Below are positions 15,727 through 24,959 of a DNA stretch of 64,000 bases, one piece after another. The position numbers were made by a program, and so were the translations under genes. The DNA is taken from the NCBI RefSeq assembly GCF_000758665.1, contig NZ_CP009285.1:5456001-5520000 (forward strand), written 5' to 3'. The notes below the pieces were generated by a model, which was given only the letters and a program-made list of their open reading frames with translations, was not told the origin of the DNA and made no database searches. Origin of the DNA: Paenibacillus borealis. GTDB taxonomy: Bacteria; Bacillota; Bacilli; Paenibacillales; Paenibacillaceae. Each line of letters begins with the position of its first letter. Position 1 is the first letter of the stretch.

Positions 15727-15950
15727 ACGAAATCCTGCCCAAAATACAACATTTAACCACTTAAACCGGCCAGAATTCAAAAAAGTTGTAAAAAAGGCAG
15801 CATTTCTCTCTATCCAAGCGGATAAGCGTGCCAATTGTTGTATTTCATACAGCAATCGTACCCAATCCACTGCTAATTTCGAATCAAAGTTGCAATAATT
15901 GCAACATTCATGCCCAATGTACATACAGGGTGAAGATTCCAGCTGTTGTC
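15727..15950 (-). repeat. Repeat family B, copy 1 (intergenic, E1beta-E2)
   Basis: Read on the minus strand this stretch aligns by eye with 20455-20660 on the plus strand. Shared blocks, in order: AATGTTG...TTGCAACTTTG, GATTGYTGTATGAAATACAA, CTGCnTTTTnTACAAC, GGCCGGT and AAATGTTGTATTT ending GCAGG. It contains ATTGTTGTATttcATACAGCAAT at 15833-15855. The 105-residue reading frame here is not credible as a gene. Together with repeat family A it fills the 375-bp gap. Confidence 0.65.
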
Positions 15951-15958
15951 CCCACATA

Positions 15959-16945
15959 TTAGTACTGTGCCAAACGAAGCATCTCAGCCTTTAATTTGTC
16001 CTTGCTCAGCATGAAGAACTTCTCCATCGGCGGAGAGATCGGCATCGCCGGCACATCCGGTCCGCACAGGCGGAAGATTGGCGCGTCCAGATCAAACAGG
16101 CAGTGCTCAGCAATAATCGCTGCCACTTCACCGCCGATGCCTCCGGTCTTATTGTCCTCGTGGACAATCAGCACCTTACCGGTCTGGCGGACAGCGGCAA
16201 TAATCGCCTCACGGTCCAGCGGCTGCAAGGTGCGCAGATCCAGAATATGCGCGGTGATGCCTTGCTCCCGCTCCAGCTCTTCCGCTGCCTGCATCGCAAA
16301 ATGCAGCGGCAGACTGTACCCGATCACCGTAATATCGCTGCCTTCACGCAGCAGATTCGCTTCACCGATCGGCACAATGTAGTCGCCCTCCGGCACATCT
16401 TCCTTGATCAGCTTGTAGCATTTCTTGTTCTCGAAGAACAGCACCGGATCAGGGTCACGGACAGCAGCTTTCAGCAGTCCCTTGGCATCTGCGGCTGAAT
16501 AAGGGGCTACAATCTTCAGTCCCGGAGTCCCGAAGAAGATCGATTCCGGACACTGGGAGTGATATAATCCGCCGAAGATCCCGCCGCCTATAGGCGCGCG
16601 GATCACTACCGGACAATTCCAGTCGTTATTGGAGCGGTAGCGGATTTTGGCCGCCTCGCTGATAATCTGGTTCGTTGCCGGAAGCATGAAATCCGAGTAC
16701 TGCATTTCAGCAATCGGCTTCATGCCGTACATCGCTGCCCCGATCGCCACGCCGGCAATCGCTGACTCCGCAAGCGGTGTATCAAGCACGCGCTCTGCAC
16801 CGAACTGCTCCTGCAGTCCTTTGGTAGTCGTGAATACGCCGCCCTTCACGCCGACATCCTCACCCAGCACGAACACCGAATCATCGCGCTCCATCTCTTC
16901 CTTCATTGCCAGCCGGATTGCATCGATATATTCCATCATCGCCAT
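15959..16945 (-). CDS. bkdAB: 2-oxoacid dehydrogenase E1 beta subunit
   Basis: 328 residues, full length for the family. The N-terminal AMKEEMERDDSVFVLGEDVG and the PLAESAIAGVAIGAAMYGMK segment form the TPP-binding interface; a C-terminal transketolase domain (VLIVHEDNKTGGIGGEVAA) follows. With E1alpha it decarboxylates 2-oxoacids and reductively acylates E2. ATG 16945 lies 3 nt after the E1alpha stop, with GGAGGAG within the end of E1alpha, so the two are coupled. Confidence 0.88.
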   Translation of the reverse strand: MAMMEYIDAIRLAMKEEMERDDSVFVLGEDVGVKGGVFTTTKGLQEQFGAERVLDTPLAESAIAGVAIGAAMYGMKPIAEMQYSDFMLPATNQIISEAAKIRYRSNNDWNCPVVIRAPIGGGIFGGLYHSQCPESIFFGTPGLKIVAPYSAADAKGLLKAAVRDPDPVLFFENKKCYKLIKEDVPEGDYIVPIGEANLLREGSDITVIGYSLPLHFAMQAAEELEREQGITAHILDLRTLQPLDREAIIAAVRQTGKVLIVHEDNKTGGIGGEVAAIIAEHCLFDLDAPIFRLCGPDVPAMPISPPMEKFFMLSKDKLKAEMLRLAQY

Positions 16946-16948
16946 GGC

Positions 16949-17980
16949 TTATGCTCCTCCCTTGAGGCCGGATTCATCGTACACATGCAGCAGCGTATCT
17001 TCCGGTTTCGGGAACGGTGCATTTTCGGCGTAGGTTATGGCCTCTTTCAATTCAAGATTATATTCGGCAACCAGGTCGCTCTCCTGCTCGTCACTCCACA
17101 GGCCCAGTCCGGTCAGGTACGAGCGGAACGCGGCGATGCCGTCTTTTTTCCAATTCTCATCGACTTCTTCCTTAGTCCGGTACGCCAGATCATTATCCGA
17201 GGTAGAATGCGGTGACAGGCGGTACATCATCGCTTCAATCAGAGTGGGTCCTTCTCCGGCAAGCGCACGCTCCCGCGCTTCCTTCACCACACGGTAGACC
17301 TCAAGCGGATCATTACCGTCCACCCGGAAGCCCGGGAAGCCATAGCCGAGGGCGCGGTCACTGACCTTGCCGCCAAGCTGCTTGTGGGCCGGAATGGAAA
17401 TCGCATACTGGTTATTCTGGCAGAAGATAATGACCGGCAGCTTATTTACACCGGCGAAGTTACACGCTTCATGAAAATCACCCTGGTTGCTGGAGCCTTC
17501 ACCGAACGTAACAAAAGAAACGAACTTTTTCTTCTGCATTTTGGCCGCCAGTGCGAAGCCTACAGCATGCGGAACCTGAGTCGTTACCGGACTTGATCCG
17601 GTTACGATGCGCAGGCGTTTGCTTCCGAAGTGGCCCGGCATCTGCCGGCCGCCGCTGTTCGGATCCTCCGCCTTGGCGAATACGGACAGCATCAGCTCCC
17701 GCGTCGTCATTCCAACGGACAGCACGAAAGCATAATCACGGTAATAGGGGAGGAAATAATCATTCTCCCGGTCCAGTGCAAATGCCGCTGCGACCTGCGC
17801 CGCTTCCTGCCCGATGCCGGACACGTGGAAATTGATCTTGCCTGCGCGCTGAAGCAGCAGACTGCGTTCATCATACTTACGCCCGAGCTGCATGAATCTG
17901 TACATATCGATGACCTGGCCGTCGCTGAGTCCAAGCTGTTTATGTCGGTTAACGGTTTCTACAGTACCTTGGGATTCCAT
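16949..17980 (-). CDS. bkdAA: 2-oxoacid dehydrogenase E1 alpha subunit
   Basis: 343 residues. TPP-binding motif at about 160-192: GEGSSNQGDFHEACNFAGVN then PVIIFCQNNQYAIS. The phosphorylation-loop-like YRLSPHSTSDND also fits. ATG 17980 is preceded by AGGAGGT; upstream frame belongs to a family-A repeat. Branched-chain rather than pyruvate substrate is inferred from the neighbouring lpdV-type E3 and lipB and from B. subtilis synteny. The ptb, bcd, buk and bkdR genes found there in Bacillus are not present in this window. Confidence 0.87.
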   Translation of the reverse strand: MESQGTVETVNRHKQLGLSDGQVIDMYRFMQLGRKYDERSLLLQRAGKINFHVSGIGQEAAQVAAAFALDRENDYFLPYYRDYAFVLSVGMTTRELMLSVFAKAEDPNSGGRQMPGHFGSKRLRIVTGSSPVTTQVPHAVGFALAAKMQKKKFVSFVTFGEGSSNQGDFHEACNFAGVNKLPVIIFCQNNQYAISIPAHKQLGGKVSDRALGYGFPGFRVDGNDPLEVYRVVKEARERALAGEGPTLIEAMMYRLSPHSTSDNDLAYRTKEEVDENWKKDGIAAFRSYLTGLGLWSDEQESDLVAEYNLELKEAITYAENAPFPKPEDTLLHVYDESGLKGGA

Positions 17981-17996
17981 ATAAGAGGTACCTCCT

Positions 17997-18062
17997 AAAA
18001 GTTTTGTAAGCATAGCTTTCTGAATTTACTTCGTAAAAACAAGTTTCATAAGCATTTGCTAA
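17997..18062. repeat. Repeat family A, copy before E1 alpha
   Basis: Degenerate unit of about 65 bp beginning AAAAGTTTTGTAAGCATAGC, directly abutting the AGGAGGT ribosome-binding site of E1alpha. Its second complementary segment is weaker than in the copies at 15.6 and 51 kb. Confidence 0.6.
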
Positions 18063-18169
18063 CTTTATTCAGCATGTTTAACAAAGTATATGCCCTGATC
18101 TTAAAACCAGGTACTAAATTCATTCTAAGTTCATTATAATCTCTTTCCATACAAAAAGAAAAGCCAAGA

Positions 18170-18225
18170 AATGCCGCTATGGAGCTGTTTAAGCGCATCA
18201 AGCGCCTTCAGCTCCGTCCGGCATT
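18170..18225 (-). terminator. Intrinsic terminator after the E3 gene
   Basis: Stem AATGCCG...CGGCATT with an inner GAGCTG/CAGCTC stem and a further AAGCGC/GCGC stem; the minus strand continues into TTCTTGGCTTTTC. It separates E3 from E1alpha, so lpdV and the E1/E2 genes may be separate transcripts or attenuated. Confidence 0.6.
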
Positions 18226-18248
18226 CACTTTAGCCCCTTCATCGTTTG

Positions 18249-19670
18249 CTAGAATCCGATTGCTCTTCCATCCACCGCAAGCATAGCTTCCCCGATGATC
18301 TCCGAGAGTGTCGGGTGGGCATGAATAGCCTCGCCAACCTCCCAAGGTGTTGCATCCAGGATCTGTGCCAATGCTGCTTCACCGATCAGATCCGTCACAT
18401 GCGGGCCAATCATCTGCACCCCGAGAATATCCCCGCTCTTCGCATCTGCGACCACCTTCACGAAGCCATCCTTCATTCCGTAGACAATCGCTTTGCCGAT
18501 CGCCGAGAACGGGAACTTGCCGGTTACAGTCTCATGTCCCAGCGCTTTCGCTTCCTTCTCGGTATAACCGACACTTGCCACTTCCGGCCGCGTATAGACG
18601 CAGCGGGGAACCAGATGGGCTTCATAAGGATGAAGCGTTTCGCCCGCCAGGTGATTCACGGCACGGATGCCTTCATGGCTGGCGGCATGGGCCAGCTGCA
18701 GTCCGCCGATGCAGTCGCCGATGGCATAAATATGCGGCTCTCCTGTCTGCATATTGGCATTCACTCCGATGACACCTTTGTCGAAGCGGATATCTGTATT
18801 TTCCAGGCCGATATTCTCGATATTCGCTACGCGTCCAACGGATACCAGCAGCTTCTCTGCCGACAGGCTCTGACTCTGCTCACTCTTGCGGGCTTCAATT
18901 GTAATTCCGGCTTCCGATATGCTACAGGTCTCTGCATCCACGGTAGTACCGGTCAACACTTTGACTCCGCGTTTCTTCAGCAGACGCAGCAGTTCACGGG
19001 CAACCTCTTCGTCTTCCTGGGGCAGCAGCTGGCCTGCAGCCTCAACTACAGTTACCTGCACACCGAAATCGGCCAGCATCGAAGCCCATTCCACGCCGAT
19101 AACCCCGCCGCCGACAATAATAATCGAAGCCGGAAGCTCTTCAAGCGTCAACGCTTCTTCACTGCTCAGAATCACCTTACCGTCAGGCGCAAGGCCAGGC
19201 AGAATACGCGGGCGTGATCCGGTTGCAATGATGAGATTGGTAGAGACTACAGTCTCCATCTCGCCATCCTCCAGCTCCACGGCAACGGAACCGCTTCGCG
19301 GAGAGAAAATAGACGGGCCGATAATCCGGCCTTTGCCTTTCAGAATCTGAATTTTATTCTTGCGCATCAAATACTGTACGCCCTGATGGAGCTGCTCCAC
19401 AACCGCTTCCTTGCGCAGCTGCACTTTGGGAAACACCAGCTCTACACCAGTCGTCTCTATGCCGTAGCTTTCGCTCTCCTTGATTTCAGCAAATACCTCG
19501 GCACTGCGCAGCAGTGATTTGCTGGGAATGCAGCCGCGGTGCAGGCAGGTTCCGCCCAGCTTGTCCATTTCGATGACGACGACGGATTTGCCGAGCTGCG
19601 CGGCGCGGATCGCCGCCACATAACCACCGGTACCTCCACCAAGTATCGCCACGTCACAGGTAATTGTCAT
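18249..19670 (-). CDS. lpdV: Dihydrolipoyl dehydrogenase (E3)
   Basis: 473 residues, full length. FAD-binding GGGTGGYVAAIRAAQLGK at the N-terminus, redox-active disulfide C42/C47 in GGTCLHRGCIPSK, NAD-binding IIIVGGGVIGVEWASMLADF near 180, and the C-terminal interface with HAHPTLSEI containing the catalytic His. It reoxidises dihydrolipoamide on E2. ATG 19670 is preceded by TGGAGGATA. It is the first gene of the branched-chain dehydrogenase cluster. A TATAAT lies upstream on the minus strand (about 19712), but I see no convincing -35 nor a sigma-54 -12/-24 pair. Confidence 0.92.
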   Translation of the reverse strand: MTITCDVAILGGGTGGYVAAIRAAQLGKSVVVIEMDKLGGTCLHRGCIPSKSLLRSAEVFAEIKESESYGIETTGVELVFPKVQLRKEAVVEQLHQGVQYLMRKNKIQILKGKGRIIGPSIFSPRSGSVAVELEDGEMETVVSTNLIIATGSRPRILPGLAPDGKVILSSEEALTLEELPASIIIVGGGVIGVEWASMLADFGVQVTVVEAAGQLLPQEDEEVARELLRLLKKRGVKVLTGTTVDAETCSISEAGITIEARKSEQSQSLSAEKLLVSVGRVANIENIGLENTDIRFDKGVIGVNANMQTGEPHIYAIGDCIGGLQLAHAASHEGIRAVNHLAGETLHPYEAHLVPRCVYTRPEVASVGYTEKEAKALGHETVTGKFPFSAIGKAIVYGMKDGFVKVVADAKSGDILGVQMIGPHVTDLIGEAALAQILDATPWEVGEAIHAHPTLSEIIGEAMLAVDGRAIGF

Positions 19671-19837
19671 GATATGTATCCTCCAGTCATTCCTCTAAAA
19701 TTCAGCTTAACCTATTATATTGTACTCTCTTTTGATTCTATTACAAAACTGATAAACATCATGTATCCATGGACTTTTGCCAATTGAAGCGTTATCATAT
19801 GGGTGAATTCAAACGGCTGCGAAGAGGAGGGACTGTT

Positions 19838-20143
19838 ATGAAACTGCTTATTTCACGCTTCATTGCCATCCTTATTCTGGTGTTCCCCGGCCTCTTGGCC
19901 ATGAAGGGCTTCCTGATGATGAAAGATGATATATTCAACTACATCTCCATGCATGGTGACGACTCCGTTACACCGGATTTCGCCTGGCTGCATTTTGGCG
20001 GCGGATTGCTGCTATTTCTGGCCGGAATGAGCTTCCTCGGCGGCTGGATTCTGACCCGGGACCGCAAGAAGAACTATGTAGGACCACGCTTCAGAGAGAA
20101 GCAGAACGCGCAGCAGCCCCCGTCCACCGAGGCAACTCCCTAA
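19838..20143 (+). CDS. yqzF: DUF2627 (YqzF-like) membrane protein
   Basis: 101 residues with two transmembrane segments: ISRFIAILILVFPGLLAMKG at the N-terminus and LHFGGGLLLFLAGMSFLGGW near residue 60; the C-terminal tail is basic and then polar. The family is conserved next to the bkd cluster in Bacillales; its function is unknown. ATG 19838 follows AGAGGAGGGA; the longer frame upstream is unsupported. Divergent from lpdV. Confidence 0.75.
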   Translation: MKLLISRFIAILILVFPGLLAMKGFLMMKDDIFNYISMHGDDSVTPDFAWLHFGGGLLLFLAGMSFLGGWILTRDRKKNYVGPRFREKQNAQQPPSTEATP

Positions 20144-20168
20144 CACCAGTCAATAACTTAAATAAGCA

Positions 20169-20217
20169 GGGGATGTCCCAGGCCAGGAATGAACTGGCTG
20201 CCGGGGCATCCCCTTTT
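20169..20217 (+). terminator. Terminator after the DUF2627 gene
   Basis: GGGGATG (20169-20175) pairs with CATCCCC (20207-20213), with further pairing inside the loop, followed by TTTT. Confidence 0.65.
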
Positions 20218-20454
20218 GTATGTCCGGATGTCCAGAAATTAACCGCATAGCAGCCTGAGCTGGAGAAAATCCCGATCCGCACCGGTCCCCTCACTTGTTT
20301 GCAATTTACAGGCTATGCGCCAAGAGACTCCCGCTCAAGTTCCAAATTGAGCCAGCATTGCGGCGGGAGAGCTTTAATTCCCCACTCTCTCTTATACCTA
20401 CAATCTGCCGGAATACGTCAATCTCTTATAGTTGTTTCGCTGCCGGCTAGGAAG

Positions 20455-20660
20455 CACTGTCAATTAGGCCGCTGTAGACAACAATGTTGTACGTTTTGCA
20501 ACTTTGTACCCGGACAGCCAGGTGTTCAGGTGGATTGTTGTATGAAATACAACAATCATCCGGCTAAGCCGGTTAAATAAGGTGAAATCCTGCATTTTCT
20601 ACAACAATTTAGGATTTAGGCCGGTAGGATGAGGAAAATGTTGTATTTGGTGCAGGGTTT
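20455..20660 (+). repeat. Repeat family B, copy 2, in an 816-bp gene-free interval
   Basis: This copy carries a perfect palindrome, GATTGTTGTAT-gaa-ATACAACAATC (20533-20557). A following CTGC...GCAGG block of about 65 bp contains TACAAC and GTTGTATTT. It aligns in reverse with 15727-15950. The rest of the interval 20144-20959 holds only the terminator at 20169 and unassigned sequence; the 93-residue frame over the repeat is not credible. No promoter is clear. Confidence 0.65.
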
Positions 20661-20959
20661 CATTAAATTCGCCCGATTTCTGCCCCGGAAAGCGGATATA
20701 ATCGGGCGATTCTTGCGGCCACAGCATCAGCAGTCGCCCAGAAATCCAACTGTCCACAAGTGAAGGATTGATTTCATATTACAATCTTAAATTCAGCTCA
20801 CATGTGCTCTATTGTGCTATAAGCAGTTATTCCGCTCTCCGGCTATTCGCCGGCTTATAACAACGGGATTATATTAATCCGGCGCGCGTTCTGCACTGCC
20901 TGTTTCAGCACCGTATCTTCGCATTCTCATCCTTACCGGAAGCATTTACTGCGCAGCAC

Positions 20960-22807
20960 TTACTGCGCAGCAGCCCCCTTGCTCCCCTGCACCAGCTCGC
21001 TGTAGAGACCGCCCTGCCGCAGCAGCTCCTCATGGGAACCCTGCTGAATCAGTCGGCCACCTTGCAGCACCAGTATGCGGTCAGCAGCCCGGATGGTACC
21101 CAGTCTGTGGGCGATGACGAAGCTGGTCCGGCCCCGCATCAGCGCCTGAAGGCCTTCCTGAATCTTGATCTCGGTCACCGTATCGATACTGCTCGTAGCT
21201 TCATCCAGCACCAGCATAGACGGATTCGCAAGAATTGCCCGGGCAATAGCAAGCAGCTGCTTCTGCCCCTGGCTGATGCCGCTGCCGTCTACGGACAGCA
21301 TCCGGTCATAGCCCCCTTGCAGTCTCATAATGAAGGCGTGAGCGTTGGCAAGCTTAGCGGCTTCCTCCACCTCTTCATCGGATGCATCCAGTCTGCCGTA
21401 GCGGATATTGTCGCGGATCGTACCTTTGAACAGGAAGGAATCCTGCAGTACGAAGGCCATATGGCTGCGCAGACTTTCCCTGGTGATCGTGGAGAGCTCT
21501 CTTCCGTCCAGCGTAATACTTCCTTTACTCGGATCGTAGAAGCGGGATAGCAGGCCGATCAGGGTGGTTTTGCCGGCTCCTGTAGGTCCAACCAGCGCAA
21601 TCATCTCTCCCGGCTTAGCTTCAAAAGAAATATCCTGCAGCGTATCCGCGCCTCCATCATAGGAGAAGGACACGCCTGAGAACTTCACCGCGCCTTCCAC
21701 ATGCTGCAGCTTTACCGCTGCCCCCTCATCCCTGGCTTCGGTTTCTTCATCTAGTACTTCGAATACCCGCTCCGCACCGGCAATTGCCGATAGCAGGGTG
21801 TTCCACTGATTCGCCAGATCATTCAGCGGGCGTGTGAATTGGCGTGCATATTCGGCAAAAGCGATAATCACCCCGACCGTTACGAGTCCGCGGATGGCGA
21901 GCAGCCCCCCGACTCCGGCAACGATTGCAAAGCTCAGGTTGTTCAAACCATTCATCAGCTTGGGAATAAAGCCGGAAATCGCCTGGGCCCAATACCCTGA
22001 CAGCATGATCCGTGTATTGCGCTCCCTGAAGCCGGTAATGACCCGCTCCTCCTGCGAGAACGCTTTGATAATCCGCTGCCCGGACAAGGTTTCTTCTATA
22101 TATCCGTTCAGCTCCCCCATATTGCGCTGCCGCTCCTTGAACAGCGGGCCGGTCCGCTTGGTAATCCAGCGCATGCCCAGCATCATCAGCGGCACAACAA
22201 CGAAGGTCAGCAGGGTCAGCAGCGGACTGAGCCACAGCATTACGCCCACCGTACCCACCAGCGTCAGGATACTGGAGAAAATCTGAATCGCCGAGCTGTT
22301 CAGCGTCGAGCTGATATTCTCTATATCATTGGTAAGCCGGCTCATAATCTCCCCCTGCTGCCTGCGGTTGAAGAAGGAAATGGGCAGACGGTGCAGATGA
22401 GAGAACAAATCCGTACGCATCCGGTACACGGTCTCCTGGGCAATCTCGATCATCCAGATATTCTGCAGCCAGGAGATCAGAGAATTAAGCAGGTAGACAA
22501 GGGCCAGCGTGATCAGAAAAATCACCCAGGTTCTGCCCCCGCTCCCTTCAAGGTAATGGTCCACCGCCCGGCTGATCAGGTAAGGTCCGAGCAGGGACAG
22601 GCCGGAGCTGAGCAGAACCATAAACAGTACCAGTATCAGCTTAGCCCTGCGCTCCGCAAGATAACTCCATATGCGTCCAAGCGTACCGGACCAGTTCTTG
22701 GCCTTGGCCTTCGGTTTCCGGGCGCCCATGGCCCCGAAGATCTTCCCTTCCCCCAGTCCGACTTCCAGCTTCGGATGGCGGAACGGCTCAATGAGTGCTT
22801 TGAACAT
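20960..22807 (-). CDS. ABC exporter, heterodimeric type, subunit with catalytic NBD (BmrD/YheH-like)
   Basis: 615 residues: six-helix exporter TMD (about 60-350) then an NBD. Walker A GPTGAGKTT, signature ISQGQKQLL (non-canonical; usual LSGGQ), Walker B LVLDEATSSID with catalytic E present. ATG 22807 follows GGGGAGG and overlaps the partner gene by 20 nt. A non-canonical signature here paired with a catalytic-E-lacking partner is the hallmark of heterodimeric exporters with one degenerate ATP site, as in BmrCD. The substrate (drug, lipid or peptide) cannot be read from sequence. Confidence 0.85.
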   Translation of the reverse strand: MFKALIEPFRHPKLEVGLGEGKIFGAMGARKPKAKAKNWSGTLGRIWSYLAERRAKLILVLFMVLLSSGLSLLGPYLISRAVDHYLEGSGGRTWVIFLITLALVYLLNSLISWLQNIWMIEIAQETVYRMRTDLFSHLHRLPISFFNRRQQGEIMSRLTNDIENISSTLNSSAIQIFSSILTLVGTVGVMLWLSPLLTLLTFVVVPLMMLGMRWITKRTGPLFKERQRNMGELNGYIEETLSGQRIIKAFSQEERVITGFRERNTRIMLSGYWAQAISGFIPKLMNGLNNLSFAIVAGVGGLLAIRGLVTVGVIIAFAEYARQFTRPLNDLANQWNTLLSAIAGAERVFEVLDEETEARDEGAAVKLQHVEGAVKFSGVSFSYDGGADTLQDISFEAKPGEMIALVGPTGAGKTTLIGLLSRFYDPSKGSITLDGRELSTITRESLRSHMAFVLQDSFLFKGTIRDNIRYGRLDASDEEVEEAAKLANAHAFIMRLQGGYDRMLSVDGSGISQGQKQLLAIARAILANPSMLVLDEATSSIDTVTEIKIQEGLQALMRGRTSFVIAHRLGTIRAADRILVLQGGRLIQQGSHEELLRQGGLYSELVQGSKGAAAQ

Positions 22808-24548
22808 GCTGCGCCTCCCCTGTCTGTGACTGATAGATTTTGCGGTACAGCGCGGACTCATCCATCAGTTCTGTATGCGTACCCTGTGCAATCAGCCGTC
22901 CTTCGTCCAGCAGCAGAATCAGATCTGCCGACACGGTGGAACTGATCTTCTGGGTGATAAGGAACGTTGTGCAGGACATTGTCTTCAGCTCCGCCAGTAA
23001 AAGCCCCTCCGTCACCGCATCAAGCGCACTGGTGCTGTCATCCAGAATCAGAATCGCCGGTTTGCGTACCAGCGCCCGCGCGATGGTCAGACGCTGCTTC
23101 TGTCCGCCGGACAGATTGACTCCGCGTTGCCCCAGCCGGGTATCGTATCCGTCCGGCAGTCCTGCAACTGTCTCATGAATCTGTGCCGCTGCGGCTGCCT
23201 GCTCAATGTCCGCCTGATCCGCCTTACCGTTCCCCCAGGCAATATTCTCACGGATCGAGCCAGTGAACAGCAGGACCTCCTGCGGTACATATCCAATAGA
23301 TCCCCGCAGACCCTGTATGCCCATCTCCGTATGCTTCATCCCGTCAATCCTGATGACACCGCTGCCACATTCGTACAGACGGGGGATCAATGTTACCAGA
23401 GAGGATTTACCGGAGCCCGTTGCACCCATTATCGCCACACGTTCTCCAGGCTGCACTGTGAAGGAAATGTCCTCCAGCACTTTAATCTCACTGCCGGGAT
23501 AACTGAAGCCGACCTGCTGGAACTCAACCTTCCCTTTAATGGCTGGCACCTGCTTCTGATTCGGAGTACCCGTTTGCGCTGGTGCCATCCCCAATTCCCC
23601 CTGGCCTTCACTGGCCGACATCACTTCAGCAATACGCACGGAGGAAGCCCGGGCGCGCGAGAAGCTTACCATTATCCAAGACAGCGCAGACAGCGCTCCC
23701 ATGGTGCGCAGGGAGTAGTTAATAACCGCAACGGTCTGCCCGAGCGTCGCATCACCTGCGGAAATCTCAATCCGTCCAAACCATAATACAGCCAGAATCC
23801 CTGCATTCACGATGATCATAATAAATGGTGTCGAGGTCTCCGTCAGCCGCAGCGCGGCGACTGTAGATTTCATCAGATTCCCGCTGAACGAGGCAAAGCG
23901 GCCAATCTCGTGACCCATGCGCACAAAGACACGAATCAGGCGGATGCCGGTAAGATTCTCCTGAATAACACCATTGACATCATCCAGCCGGTTCTGCACA
24001 TTGCGGAACAGGACAGAGGCCCTCCGCATCAGCCATAGGAGGAAAATCACCAAAAACGGCAGCGTCACCGTCAGCAGCAGTCCCAGCTTGACATGCACCA
24101 CGAGCGCCATAATTACGCTGCCCACCACGACCAGCGGGATGCGGGTCATGAACCGCAGACCCATGAATATCGTATCCTGCAGCTGAGACACATCACCGGT
24201 AAGCCGTGTAATCAGCGACGAGGTAGGAAAGCGGCTGAAGATTTCATAAGAGAAGGATTGCACCTTCTCATACAGCTTGTCCCGCAGGTCGAAAGCGAAC
24301 CCCTGGCTGGTATGCGATGCAAAAAAGGAGCTGAGTACACCGGCAAGAAACGCCACTGCCGCGCTTCCCACAAGCACACCGCCCCACAGCCAGACTACAG
24401 CTGTATCTTTTTCCCGGATACCTTCATCAATGATTTTGGAGATCAGCAAAGGCTGCGACAGCTCTACTGCCAGTTCGATCAGCATCATTACCAGCGCGGC
24501 AATGGCTGCAACACGGTATTTTTTAAGATAAGAGAAGGTTAGATTCAT
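22788..24548 (-). CDS. ABC exporter, heterodimeric type, subunit with degenerate NBD (BmrC/YheI-like)
   Basis: 586 residues: TMD with six hydrophobic helices from the N-terminus (YRVAAIAALVMMLIELAVEL onward), then NBD with Walker A GATGSGKSS, canonical signature LSGGQKQRL, but ILILDDSTSALD has Asp where the catalytic Glu is expected. It precedes and overlaps the second subunit, so both form one exporter. The canonical ATPase site would combine this signature with the partner's Walker B. A 69-residue gene lies immediately upstream. Confidence 0.85.
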   Translation of the reverse strand: MNLTFSYLKKYRVAAIAALVMMLIELAVELSQPLLISKIIDEGIREKDTAVVWLWGGVLVGSAAVAFLAGVLSSFFASHTSQGFAFDLRDKLYEKVQSFSYEIFSRFPTSSLITRLTGDVSQLQDTIFMGLRFMTRIPLVVVGSVIMALVVHVKLGLLLTVTLPFLVIFLLWLMRRASVLFRNVQNRLDDVNGVIQENLTGIRLIRVFVRMGHEIGRFASFSGNLMKSTVAALRLTETSTPFIMIIVNAGILAVLWFGRIEISAGDATLGQTVAVINYSLRTMGALSALSWIMVSFSRARASSVRIAEVMSASEGQGELGMAPAQTGTPNQKQVPAIKGKVEFQQVGFSYPGSEIKVLEDISFTVQPGERVAIMGATGSGKSSLVTLIPRLYECGSGVIRIDGMKHTEMGIQGLRGSIGYVPQEVLLFTGSIRENIAWGNGKADQADIEQAAAAAQIHETVAGLPDGYDTRLGQRGVNLSGGQKQRLTIARALVRKPAILILDDSTSALDAVTEGLLLAELKTMSCTTFLITQKISSTVSADLILLLDEGRLIAQGTHTELMDESALYRKIYQSQTGEAQHVQSTH

Positions 24549-24566
24549 CGGTTATACCCCATTTAT

Positions 24567-24776
24567 TTATTCGTAGAGCGCATCCCGCAGACGGGTTGAC
24601 ATCGCTGAGCCCTGTCCTGACTTCAGGATCACCCGGCGCAATGCCTTATTGCTGCGGTTAAGCTCTGTCAATTCTGCCAGCATTTCGGCCAGTAACTCCT
24701 CTGACTCTGGGCTTAGCCCCCCCTTCTCCTGAAGTAGGTTCAGCCGTTCCTTATATTGCTCCAATTTCTCTGTCAC
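24567..24776 (-). CDS. Small coiled-coil protein upstream of the ABC exporter
   Basis: 69 residues, highly charged and helical (MTEKLEQYKERLNLLQEKGG then LLAEMLAELTELNRSNKALR). GTG start at 24776 with AAAGGAAG upstream. It ends 18 nt before the exporter genes, so it is probably co-transcribed. In BmrCD a small leader gene (bmrB) acts by ribosome-mediated attenuation; nothing here shows that mechanism, and this protein looks folded rather than leader-like. Family not recognised. Confidence 0.55.
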   Translation of the reverse strand: MTEKLEQYKERLNLLQEKGGLSPESEELLAEMLAELTELNRSNKALRRVILKSGQGSAMSTRLRDALYE

Positions 24777-24959
24777 TAGGGCAACTTCCTTTCTGTTTGC
24801 AAGATTCTCCTGCTGAAGACATAATTGCGTTCATTATATCACATCCCTGGCTGGAGCAATCTTTTCACTGGCTACCCCGGCCCCGAATATGATACTCTAA
24901 TAAGGTCGCATTTTTCGGATGAATATTAACCAAGCTGAACAGCGAAAGGATAGATGGAC

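Noticed and set aside
15640..15957. 105-residue minus-strand frame between E1beta and E2
   Set aside because: Lies over repeat families A and B, has no ribosome-binding site and no coding-like composition.
19671..19837. Sigma-54 promoter or BkdR site for the branched-chain dehydrogenase genes
   Set aside because: No TGGCAC-N5-TTGCA-like -12/-24 element on the minus strand and no bkdR gene in the window.
20299..20580. 93-residue plus-strand frame in the 20-kb intergenic region
   Set aside because: Covers repeat family B; Cys/Gln/Arg-rich composition is not protein-like.
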